From: Paraburkholderia sp. | Lineage (GTDB): Bacteria; Pseudomonadota; Gammaproteobacteria; Burkholderiales; Burkholderiaceae | Assembly: GCF_004298475.1 (NCBI RefSeq) | Contig: NZ_SCRP01000037.1 | Location: forward strand, 39,138 to 103,137 | Reading direction: 5' to 3' | DNA: 64,000 nt | Shown here: positions 16,385 to 24,335 of the stretch, piece by piece | Numbering within the stretch: the first letter of the stretch is position 1 | Layout of the letters: every line of letters starts with the position of its first letter | The notes under the pieces: model-generated | The model's input: only the letters and a program-made list of their open reading frames with translations | What the model was told of the DNA's origin: nothing | Databases searched by the model: none | Position numbers and translations under genes: made by a program

Positions 16385-17152
16385 ATGGAAGCCAAACCCC
16401 CCCGCCGTACGCGCGAGCGGATTCTCGAGTTGTCGCTCAAGCTGTTCAACGAAATCGGCGAACCGAACGTCACGACGACGACGATTGCCGAGGAAATGGA
16501 AATCAGTCCAGGCAACCTGTACTACCACTTCCGCAACAAAGACGACATCATCAACAGCATCTTCAGCCAGTTCGAGCAGGAGATCGGCCGTCGTCTGCGC
16601 TTCCCCGACGACCATCGCGCCACCATCGACGAAATGTGGGCCTACCTGCAGTACATGGTCGATTTCACGTGGCGCTACCGGTTTCTCTACCGCGACCTGA
16701 ACGATCTGCTCGCGCGCAACCGCACGCTGGAGATGCACTTCAAGCAGATCATCAGCCACAAGGTGCACTTCGCGAAGCAGTTCTGCGAGCAGCTCGTGGA
16801 AGACGGCGAAATGGTGGCGACGCCCGCCGAGATCGCCGTGACCGCGACCAACATCGGCGTGATCGCCACGTACTGGCTCTCGTACCAGTTCGTGATGAAC
16901 CCGCGCAAGTACAACGACCAGGGCGCGATTCGAGACGAGCTGCACCAGGTGAGCGTGCAGATCGTCTCGCTGATGGCGCCGTATCTGCGCGGACGCGCGC
17001 GCCAGCTCTTCGACGACCTCGTATCGGGCAAGCTGCCCAAGCGCGAGTTCTACGACTACCTGCCGCCGCGCGAAGGCGCTGCCGGCACGGGCGCCGAGGT
17101 TGACGAAAAAGCCGACGAAAAATCAGACGAAAACAAGGACATAAGCGAATGA
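16385..17152 (+). CDS. TetR/AcrR family transcriptional regulator
   Basis: A 255-residue regulator. The DNA-binding domain is at residues 8-55: TRERILELSLKLFNEIGEPN, then TTTTIAEEMEISPGNLYYHF with the recognition helix ending in YYHFRNKDDI. The ligand domain has a helical fold to about residue 220. The last 20 residues are acidic and repetitive (DEKADEKSDENK). The stop overlaps the next ATG by four bases, so it is coupled to a LOG-family gene. Target genes and ligand are unknown. Confidence 0.9.
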   Translation: MEAKPPRRTRERILELSLKLFNEIGEPNVTTTTIAEEMEISPGNLYYHFRNKDDIINSIFSQFEQEIGRRLRFPDDHRATIDEMWAYLQYMVDFTWRYRFLYRDLNDLLARNRTLEMHFKQIISHKVHFAKQFCEQLVEDGEMVATPAEIAVTATNIGVIATYWLSYQFVMNPRKYNDQGAIRDELHQVSVQIVSLMAPYLRGRARQLFDDLVSGKLPKREFYDYLPPREGAAGTGAEVDEKADEKSDENKDISE

Positions 17153-17733
17153 AAGCAGTTTGCGTCTATTGCGGTTCATCGTTCGGCGTGAACCCCGTCT
17201 ACGCCGCAGCCGCGAAGGCGTTCGGCCGCGCGCTCGTCGCGGCGAACCTCGGGCTCGTCTATGGCGGCGGCAAGGTGGGGCTGATGGGCGTGATCGCCGA
17301 CACCGTGATGGCCGAAGGCGGCCGCGCGATCGGCGTGATCCCCGAATTGCTGCTGAACAAGGAAGTCGGCCACGAAGGTCTCTCCGAGCTGCATGTCGTG
17401 CACGACATGCATCAGCGCAAGAAAATGATGGCCGATCTGTCCGATGCGTTCGTTGCGCTTCCGGGCGGCGTGGGCACGCTCGAAGAGCTGTTCGAGGTCT
17501 ACACGTGGGCGCAGCTCGGCTATCACCACAAGCCGGTCGGCATACTCAACATCGACGGCTTCTACGATCCGCTCATCGCGCTGCTCAATCACACCGTGAG
17601 CGAAGGCTTCATGCGGCAGACCTACCTCGACCTGCTCCAGATCGACACCGATCCGGCCGCGCTGATCGCGAAGGTGCGCCACTACCACGCGCCCGCCGCG
17701 GACAAGTGGGCCGACATGCGCGAAAACGTCTGA
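17149..17733 (+). CDS. LOG family protein (TIGR00730-type Rossmann protein)
   Basis: A 194-residue LOG-family protein. MKAVCVYCGSSFGVNPVY begins the fold and GGGKVGLMGVIAD follows. The catalytic motif PGGVGTLEELFEVYTW matches PGGxGTxxE. Family members cleave nucleoside 5'-monophosphates to a free base and ribose 5-phosphate; the plant relatives activate cytokinins. In free-living bacteria the physiological substrate is often unclear. The start overlaps the TetR stop (ATGA). Confidence 0.92.
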   Translation: MKAVCVYCGSSFGVNPVYAAAAKAFGRALVAANLGLVYGGGKVGLMGVIADTVMAEGGRAIGVIPELLLNKEVGHEGLSELHVVHDMHQRKKMMADLSDAFVALPGGVGTLEELFEVYTWAQLGYHHKPVGILNIDGFYDPLIALLNHTVSEGFMRQTYLDLLQIDTDPAALIAKVRHYHAPAADKWADMRENV

Positions 17734-17761
17734 TTTTCGAACCTCCCACGGAGAAACGCTG

Positions 17762-18508
17762 ATGAGCAAGGTCGTCCTGATCACTGGCGCGAGCCGCGGC
17801 ATTGGCCGGGCAACCGCGCGGCTGCTCGGCGCGCGCGGCTGGACCGTCGGCGTCAACTATCAGCACAACGAGCCCGCCGCACACGAAACCGCGGCGGAAG
17901 TCGGACGTGCAGGCGGCCATGCGCGCGTGCTGCGCGGCGACGTGTCGAACGAAGCCGATGTGATCGCGATGTTCGACACGCTCGAAAGCGCCTACGGGCG
18001 CATCGACGCGCTCGTCAACAACGCAGGCATCGTCGCGCCTTCGTCGCCGCTCGCCGACATGAGCGCCGAGCGCCTCGCGCGCATGTTCGACGTGAACGTC
18101 TACGGCGCGTTTCTGTGCGCGCGCGAAGCGGCGCGGCGCATGTCGAAGGACCGTGGCGGCGACGGCGGCGCGATTGTGAACGTGTCGTCGGCGGCGGCGC
18201 GGCTCGGGTCGCCCAACGAGTACATCGATTACGCATCGTCCAAGGGCGCAGTCGACACGATGACGGTCGGCCTCGCGAAAGAACTGGGCCCGCAGGGCGT
18301 GCGCGTGAACGCCGTGCGCCCGGGTCTCATCGACACCGACATTCACGCGAGCGGCGGACGCCCCGAGCGCGCCGCCGTGCTCGGCGTGCAGACGCCGCTC
18401 GGGCGTCCGGGCGGCGCCGACGAGGTGGCCGAAGCGATTGTGTGGCTGTTGAGCGATGCCGCGTCGTACGTGACGGGCGCGCTCCTCGACGTGAGCGGCG
18501 GGCGCTGA
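17762..18508 (+). CDS. SDR family NAD(P)-dependent oxidoreductase
   Basis: A 248-residue classical short-chain dehydrogenase. The cofactor motif TGASRGIGRATARLL is at residues 8-22, NNAG lies near residue 85, and the catalytic Ser (NVSSAAARLGS) and YASSK follow. An acidic or basic residue at the end of strand 2 would decide NAD versus NADP; here the segment reads VNYQHNEPAA. It begins 28 bases after the LOG gene and is probably in the same transcript. The substrate cannot be predicted. Confidence 0.9.
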   Translation: MSKVVLITGASRGIGRATARLLGARGWTVGVNYQHNEPAAHETAAEVGRAGGHARVLRGDVSNEADVIAMFDTLESAYGRIDALVNNAGIVAPSSPLADMSAERLARMFDVNVYGAFLCAREAARRMSKDRGGDGGAIVNVSSAAARLGSPNEYIDYASSKGAVDTMTVGLAKELGPQGVRVNAVRPGLIDTDIHASGGRPERAAVLGVQTPLGRPGGADEVAEAIVWLLSDAASYVTGALLDVSGGR

Positions 18509-18571
18509 GCCGCCCCGAATTGACCGAAGCGCGACCGAAGCACGCCGCAATCGCCCGAGGCCAGAACGACG

Positions 18572-19171
18572 CTAGAACGACGAACCCGGCTCGCGCAGGA
18601 ACGCGAGTTCGGCGTCGCTCGACGCGCGTCCGAGCACCGCATTGCGATGCGGAAAGCGCCCGAAGCGGGCAATGACGTCGGCGTGCCGCACGGCGTAGTC
18701 GTAATACCCTTCCCCATCCGGATCCGGAGCCAGCTCGCCGAACAGCCGCAGCGAGTCGCGCTGCGCCTCCATCGATTCCGCATGCTCGAACGGCAGATAC
18801 GCGAAAACGCGATGAAAGACCGTCGGCAGCGTGCGGTCCGCACCACTCGCCACGAGCCGGCGCGCGAGTGCGAGCGCGTGTTCATCGGCGGCAAACGCCC
18901 GCGGCGTGCCGCGATAGCAGTTGCGCGAGAACTGGTCCAGCACGATCACGAGGGCCAACGCGCCTTCGGTGCTTGCGCCCCAGGCGTCGAGTTCGCCCGC
19001 GCACGCCGCATCGAGCAGCGCGCCAAAGCGCTCGCGCAATTGCGCATCGAACGCGTCGTCCTTGCGGAACCACATCTTGCGCGCCGTGCCGTATTCCGGC
19101 GAACCGGGCTCGCCGAACCAGAAATCCAGCACGTCCCGAGCGTTCAGTGCTTCAGGCATGGCGGCCATCAT
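18572..19171 (-). CDS. DUF924 family protein
   Basis: About 199 residues. ARDVLDFWFGEPGSPEYG near the start and QFSRNCYRGTPRAFAADEHAL are hallmarks of DUF924. The fold is related to TPR-like helical repeats, and no enzymatic role is established. The ATG at 19171 overlaps the stop of the alanyl-tRNA editing gene (ATGA); in-frame ATGs at 19168 and 19159 are alternatives. The gene converges on the SDR gene. Confidence 0.88.
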   Translation of the reverse strand: MMAAMPEALNARDVLDFWFGEPGSPEYGTARKMWFRKDDAFDAQLRERFGALLDAACAGELDAWGASTEGALALVIVLDQFSRNCYRGTPRAFAADEHALALARRLVASGADRTLPTVFHRVFAYLPFEHAESMEAQRDSLRLFGELAPDPDGEGYYDYAVRHADVIARFGRFPHRNAVLGRASSDAELAFLREPGSSF

Positions 19172-19902
19172 GCGAGCGCCAGCACGAGACGGCGCGTGCG
19201 CGCGCTCTTCTTTTCGAGCTTCGCCACCGCGAGCGCACCGATCTCCGCCGTGTTGCGCACATGCGTGCCGCCGCACGGCTGCAAATCCACGTTCTCGATG
19301 CGCAACAGCCGCACGCGGCCCAGGCCCACCGGCGGCTTCACGCTCATCGTGCGCACGAGTTCGGGGCGCGCGGCCATTTCTTCGTCGGTGATCCATTCGG
19401 TCGCGACCGCATGCGCGCCCGTCACCAGTTCGGCGAGCCGCGTCTCGATCATGTCGCGCTCGATCGGCTCGACCGTCGCGAAGTCGAGGCGCGCGTAGTC
19501 GGCCGTGATGCTGCAACCGTCGACGGCATAAGGCAGCACCGCGCACATCAGGTGGCTCGCCGTATGAAGCCGCATATGACGGTAACGCCGCTCCCAGTCG
19601 ATTTCGGCCCGCACCGGCTCGCCCGTGCGCAGACGCGCGAGCAGCGCCTCCTGGCCCGGCGCGGGCACGTGCAGCGCGTCGTCGGGCGTGGCGCCTTCGA
19701 ACTTCGCCTTGCGCGTGTCGGCAATCTCGACGCGCGTGCCATCCGCCAGCACCAGCGCACCCGTGTCACCCGCCTGGCCGCCGCCGAGCGGATAGAACAC
19801 CGTCTGGTCGAGCCGCACGCCGTCCTCGCCCACCGCGACGATCGTCGCGTCGCAGTGCGTCAGATAAGCGTCCTCGCGAAACAATGCCCGGGTAGTCGTC
19901 AT
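19168..19902 (-). CDS. Alanyl-tRNA editing protein (AlaX type)
   Basis: A 244-residue free-standing editing domain that hydrolyses mischarged Ser- or Gly-tRNA(Ala). The beta-barrel N-terminal part includes FYPLGGGQAGDTG. The zinc site is HTASH (around residue 113-117) and CGGTHV near residue 210, the same residues as in the AlaRS editing domain. No catalytic aminoacylation part is present. AGGAGGAGA precedes the ATG at 19902. It is coupled to DUF924 downstream. An 8-base tandem repeat lies about 140 bases upstream. Confidence 0.92.
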   Translation of the reverse strand: MTTTRALFREDAYLTHCDATIVAVGEDGVRLDQTVFYPLGGGQAGDTGALVLADGTRVEIADTRKAKFEGATPDDALHVPAPGQEALLARLRTGEPVRAEIDWERRYRHMRLHTASHLMCAVLPYAVDGCSITADYARLDFATVEPIERDMIETRLAELVTGAHAVATEWITDEEMAARPELVRTMSVKPPVGLGRVRLLRIENVDLQPCGGTHVRNTAEIGALAVAKLEKKSARTRRLVLALA

Positions 19903-20040
19903 GCCGAGTCTCTCCTCCTGATCGTGTCGAACCGCCATTATGGGCGGCGTGCGGCGCATCCGGACAGCCAGCCTGCGCGCCTCGTGAACCGGACTGTACC
20001 GGTCCGATAGCCAGTGCGGCTTTCGTCCAGTCCGCCTTTC

Positions 20041-20080
20041 GGCGTTTCGGCGTTTCGGCGTTTCGGCGTTTCGGCGTTTC
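20041..20080. repeat. Tandem 8-bp repeat GGCGTTTC x5
   Basis: Five perfect copies of GGCGTTTC, with a degenerate copy on each side, lie between the permease stop (20101) and the start of the editing gene (19902). The unit length is not a multiple of three, so the tract is prone to slippage. It sits upstream of the editing-protein gene rather than inside a coding frame. Confidence 0.9.
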
Positions 20081-20100
20081 GGCATTGCTGTGCGCTCGCG

Positions 20101-22638
20101 TCAGGCGTCGCGCAGCGACTGCAGCGCGGGCCGCACCAGCACGTGCCGCAGGCTGATCCAGCCGCCGACGCCCGCGCACGCCACGCCCGCCGCAATGCCC
20201 GCCGGCAGGAGCCACGGATCGAACGGCAGATAGAAGTTGAACACGTACGTCGCGAGCACCGAGCCCACCGCCTGCGCGCCGATGGCCGCCATGAGCCCGG
20301 CCAGCGCGCCCACGGCGACGAACTCGGCCACCTGCACCGCGCGCACCTGCCGGTGCGACGCGCCCAGCGCGCGCAGCAGCGCGGATTCGCGCATGCGCTC
20401 GTCGCGCGTGCCCGCGAGCGCCGCATAAAGCACCAGCACGCCCGCCGCCAGCGTGAACAAAAACAGGAACTGCACAGCGCCGATCACCTGTTCGAGCACG
20501 TGCTGGATCTGCGCGAGAATCGGCGCGATATCGACTGCCGTCACGTTCGGATACTCCGCCACGAGGCCGTCCACCACGCTGCGCTGCGTATCGGCCAGAT
20601 GGAAGCTCGTGATGTAGGTGGCCGGGAAATCGCGCAGCAGCGCGGGCGGCATCAGCACGAAGAAGTTCACCTTGAACGAACCCCAGTCGAGCTTGCGCAC
20701 GCTCGTGACCGGCGCGCTCACTTCGAGGCCGGTCACGTCGAACTTGAGCACGTCGCCGGGCTTCACGCCGATCAGCTTCGCCAGCCCCGCTTCGATCGAA
20801 AGCTGCGGCGTGGCCGTGTCGCCGTACCACGTACCCGCGGTGATGCGGTTGTCGCCGGGCAGCTGCGTCGTGTACGAGAGGTTGAATTCGCGGTCGACGA
20901 GCCGCCGCGCGTCCGCGCTCTTGTAGTCCTCGGGATTCACCGGCTTGCCGTTGATCGAAAGCAGCCGGCCTCGCACCATCGGGGCCAGTTCGACATCCGC
21001 GATGCCGTGCGAGCGCAGCCACGCGGCCACGGCATCGTGCTGGTCGGGCTGGATGTCGATGAGAAATTCGTTCGGCGCATCGGGCGGCGTCGATTTGCGC
21101 CAGCCTTCCACCAGATCGTTGCGCGTCATCGCGATCAGCAGCAGGCACATGAGGCCGATGGCGAGCGCTGTGATCTGCAGCGCGCTCGCGCCGGGACGGC
21201 GCTCCAGCGACGCCAGCGCATAGCGCCAGCCGACGCCCGCGCGCACCAGCGCACCGAAACGCCCGCTGCGCGACACGCGCGCCGCCGCCCAGAGCGCGAG
21301 CCGCGCGATGCCTGCGAATACGACGAGCCCGAGCGCGAAGCCGCCCGCGACGATGCCGCCGAGCTTCAGCTCGCCCGCCGCGATGATCAGCAGTCCGGCG
21401 AACAGCGCGATGCCGACGCCGTACGCGGCCCATGCCGTGCGGCTCGCCTCGCCCCACTCGCGCCGCAGCACGCGCACGGGCGACACGTGCGTGAGCGGCA
21501 AGAGCGGCGGCAACGCGAAACCGAGCAGCAGCACGAGCCCCGCCGCGATGCCTTCGAGCGCGGGCAGCGGGCCGGGACGCGGCAGCACGACGTTGATGAG
21601 ATTGCCGAGCCACGCCAGCAGCGCGAGATGGCCTGCATAACCGAGCACGACGCCGACCACGCCGCCCGCGAGTCCGAGCCCCGCGAATTCGAGGATGAAA
21701 AGCGAGCGCAGCGTGCGCTGGCTCGCACCGAGGCAGCGCATGGCCGCGCAACTGTCGAGATGACGGCGCGTGTAGCGGTGCGCGGCCATCGCGATTGCGA
21801 CGGCTGCGAGCAGCGCGGTCAGCAGCGAAACGAGCGTGAGGAAGTGGCGCGCGCGGTCGAGCGTCTCGCGCACCTGCGGCTGGCCGTCGTGCAGCGATTC
21901 GAGGGCGACGCCGCGCATCTGGCCGTCGTCGACGCGCGCATGCGCCCACGCGGCGAACTGCGCGACGGCGGGATCGGCGCCCGCGACGAGCAGCCGGTAC
22001 GTCACGCGGCTGCCGTAGGTGATGAGGCCGGTGGCGGCGATTTCGTCGGCGCGCATCATCAGGCGCGGCGAGAAGTTGACGAACGAAAAGCCGCGGTCAA
22101 GTTCGCGTGTGATGACGGCGCCCACCGTGAAGCGGCTCGCGCCCACGTTCACGACGCTGCCGACGTGGAGCTTGAGCGCATCCATCAGTTCGCCGTCGAC
22201 CCAGACCGTACCGGGCGGCGGAATGCCCCGCGCCTCGCGATCGGGTGCGCCGGGCGAGGACGCGGGTGCAGCCGCAATACGCAGTGCGCCGCGCAGCGGA
22301 TAGCCCTCGGACACCGCCTTGATGGCCGCCAGCCGCGTGAGCGGCTGCCCGTTCGCGCCGGCGGCGCCGACCATGCTCGGGAAGATCACCGTGTTCGCCG
22401 TAGCAAGCGCGAGCGAGCGTGCTTCGTGCGCGAACATCGGATCGACGGGATGATCGGCGCGGACGATGAAATCGGCGGCGATCATGCGCCGCGCATCGCG
22501 TTCGAGGCCGCGCTCGAGACGGTCGGCGAGGAACGCCACGCTCGCGAGCGCCGCGACGGCCAGCGCGAGCGCCACGAGCAGCATCGTCAGTTCGCCCGCG
22601 CGCCAGTCGCGCGCCGTCATGCGTGCGGCGAGCCGCAC
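20101..22638 (-). CDS. FtsX-like ABC transporter permease (YbbP/lipoprotein-releasing type)
   Basis: A large inner-membrane permease of the MacB/FtsX superfamily with about ten membrane helices and two FtsX domains. The N-terminus from GTG 22638 reads VRLAARMTARDWRAGELTML, which matches the start of YbbP-like proteins and gives about 845 residues. A longer frame to 22869 would overlap the DUF4126 gene by 82 bases and add a Gly/Asn-rich segment. No ATPase gene (YbbA type) is next to it. Substrate is unknown; YbbAP-type systems have been linked to lipophilic or envelope cargo. Confidence 0.82.
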   Translation of the reverse strand: MRLAARMTARDWRAGELTMLLVALALAVAALASVAFLADRLERGLERDARRMIAADFIVRADHPVDPMFAHEARSLALATANTVIFPSMVGAAGANGQPLTRLAAIKAVSEGYPLRGALRIAAAPASSPGAPDREARGIPPPGTVWVDGELMDALKLHVGSVVNVGASRFTVGAVITRELDRGFSFVNFSPRLMMRADEIAATGLITYGSRVTYRLLVAGADPAVAQFAAWAHARVDDGQMRGVALESLHDGQPQVRETLDRARHFLTLVSLLTALLAAVAIAMAAHRYTRRHLDSCAAMRCLGASQRTLRSLFILEFAGLGLAGGVVGVVLGYAGHLALLAWLGNLINVVLPRPGPLPALEGIAAGLVLLLGFALPPLLPLTHVSPVRVLRREWGEASRTAWAAYGVGIALFAGLLIIAAGELKLGGIVAGGFALGLVVFAGIARLALWAAARVSRSGRFGALVRAGVGWRYALASLERRPGASALQITALAIGLMCLLLIAMTRNDLVEGWRKSTPPDAPNEFLIDIQPDQHDAVAAWLRSHGIADVELAPMVRGRLLSINGKPVNPEDYKSADARRLVDREFNLSYTTQLPGDNRITAGTWYGDTATPQLSIEAGLAKLIGVKPGDVLKFDVTGLEVSAPVTSVRKLDWGSFKVNFFVLMPPALLRDFPATYITSFHLADTQRSVVDGLVAEYPNVTAVDIAPILAQIQHVLEQVIGAVQFLFLFTLAAGVLVLYAALAGTRDERMRESALLRALGASHRQVRAVQVAEFVAVGALAGLMAAIGAQAVGSVLATYVFNFYLPFDPWLLPAGIAAGVACAGVGGWISLRHVLVRPALQSLRDA

Positions 22639-22787
22639 GAGATCGAAACCGCCGGGAGTGGCGCGCGGCCTGCGCGCCTCAGGCGGCGGCAGGCTGTTGC
22701 CGCCGCCGTTGCCGCCGCTGTTGCCGCCGTAGCCACTCTTGGCTTGGGCGGGCTGCTTATCGATAGGTGAAGAACGCGCGGCGCCGC

Positions 22788-23402
22788 TCAATCGTGGTGG
22801 CTCCGCAAGGACAGGCGCGAGACCATATGCATGGCCATGCCGCGAAAACCGCCCTGCACGCCGCGCCACAGCCGCGGCAGCGCCCAGGCGGCCACGGACA
22901 GGAACGCCACCAGCATCACGAGGAACAGGATCGGGACGAAGAAGGCCATCAGCACGCCGACGAACGTCATGCCGTCCTCGGCGCTCGACGTGACGACGTT
23001 CGAAACCGGCTCCGGCGACAGATTAATGAGCGCGCGCGTACCGGCCTTGGCGAGATGTGCGGTGCCTGCGAGCGTGCCGCCCGCGAGCGCGGCAATCGTG
23101 AGGACGGCCGGATCGGCGTGCCCCATCGCGCCCGCTGCGAGGACGGCGCCGGCCGGAATGCGGATGAAGGTATGAACCGCGTCCCAGAGCGAATCGAACG
23201 CGGGAATCTTGTCGGCGAGGAATTCGAGCAGGGTAAGCGCGGCGGCGACGCCGATCACCCAGGGCGAAGCGAGCATCGAAAGGGTGTCGGGCAGATGGAT
23301 CAGGCCGAAGCGCTGCATGACGCCCGCCATGAGCACGGTGAGATAGAGGCGCAACCCGCTGCCCCACGAAAGTCCCGCTGCCAGCGAAAGTGGTTCCAGC
23401 AT
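22788..23402 (-). CDS. DUF4126 family membrane protein
   Basis: A 204-residue integral membrane protein of five or six helices. MLEPLSLAAGLSWGSGLRLY and later PAGAVLAAGAMGHADP and AGGTLAGTAHLAKAGTRAL are family marks. GAGGAGG precedes the ATG at 23402. Function is unknown in the family. It follows the kdpE gene on the same strand after 234 bases with no gene. Confidence 0.88.
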   Translation of the reverse strand: MLEPLSLAAGLSWGSGLRLYLTVLMAGVMQRFGLIHLPDTLSMLASPWVIGVAAALTLLEFLADKIPAFDSLWDAVHTFIRIPAGAVLAAGAMGHADPAVLTIAALAGGTLAGTAHLAKAGTRALINLSPEPVSNVVTSSAEDGMTFVGVLMAFFVPILFLVMLVAFLSVAAWALPRLWRGVQGGFRGMAMHMVSRLSLRSHHD

Positions 23403-23636
23403 GGCTGCCTCCTCGCAGCGGCGTTGGCCGCACACCGGCTCACCGCCTGGGCAAGTACTGCGCCTCCCGGTACCGCGGCGCTGCCTGGCCCCTCGGGCGC
23501 CAGCGCTCGCCGCATCACCGGAACGTCATCGGCGCGTTTCAGGGTACGGCAGGATACGAAGCGATACGGGTTTCAGAATTCGCGATATGACCGCTTCATT
23601 ATAGACACGCGCGTTGCGGCACAGCGCTTTCGTCTG

Positions 23637-24335
23637 TCATTGCACGCCCACGAGCCGGTAGCCGACGCCGGTCTCGGTGACGATATGCTCGGGCTGCGCG
23701 GGGTCGCGTTCGAGTTTCTGGCGCAGATGCGCCATGTAGATCCGCAGATAGTGGCTGCTCTCCACGTGCGACGGCCCCCACACTTCGCGCAGCAATTGCC
23801 GGTGCGTGAGCACGCGGCCCGCATCGCGCACGAGCGTGGCGAGCAGCCGGTATTCGATGGGCGTGAGATGGACCGGCGCGCCGGCGCGCGTGACCGTGCG
23901 CAGGCCGAGATCGACCGTCACGGGGCCGAAGCTCACCTGCGGCGCTTCGTTCGCGCCGCCGCGATTGCGCCGCCGCAGATGCGCGCGAATCCGTGCGAGC
24001 AGTTCGGAGACGCCGAACGGCTTCGTGAGGTAGTCGTCCGCACCGGCGTCGAGCGCGGCAACCTTCTCGCTCTCCTGCGTGCGCGCCGACAGCACGATGA
24101 CCGGCAGATCGCTCCAGCCGCGTAGCTCGCGGATCACGTCGAGGCCGTCGCTGTCGGGCAGGCCGAGGTCGACGATCACGAGATCGGGCTTGCGCGTGGC
24201 CGCTTCGACGAGGCCCTGCTTGCCGGTCTCGGCGTCGTGGACGACGAACCCCTCGCCCTCCAGCGACACACGCACGAAGCGGCGAATCTGCTTTTCGTCT
24301 TCGATCAGAACAACGGCGACGCTCGGATCACTCAT
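23637..24335 (-). CDS. kdpE: Response regulator KdpE
   Basis: An OmpR-type regulator of 232 residues. The receiver domain (residues 1-120) has the acidic pair EDE and the phosphoacceptor Asp in LVIVDLGLPDSDG, followed by Thr/Ser and Lys (LSARTQ, DYLTKPF). The winged-helix domain ends with LRQKLERDPAQPEHIVTETGVGYRL. It activates kdpFABC. The start overlaps kdpD by eight bases, so the two are co-translated. Confidence 0.96.
   Translation of the reverse strand: MSDPSVAVVLIEDEKQIRRFVRVSLEGEGFVVHDAETGKQGLVEAATRKPDLVIVDLGLPDSDGLDVIRELRGWSDLPVIVLSARTQESEKVAALDAGADDYLTKPFGVSELLARIRAHLRRRNRGGANEAPQVSFGPVTVDLGLRTVTRAGAPVHLTPIEYRLLATLVRDAGRVLTHRQLLREVWGPSHVESSHYLRIYMAHLRQKLERDPAQPEHIVTETGVGYRLVGVQ

Noticed and set aside
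22639-22869. Longer start of the FtsX-like permease
   Set aside because: It overlaps the DUF4126 coding region and adds a low-complexity segment; GTG 22638 matches the family start. Not fully excluded.
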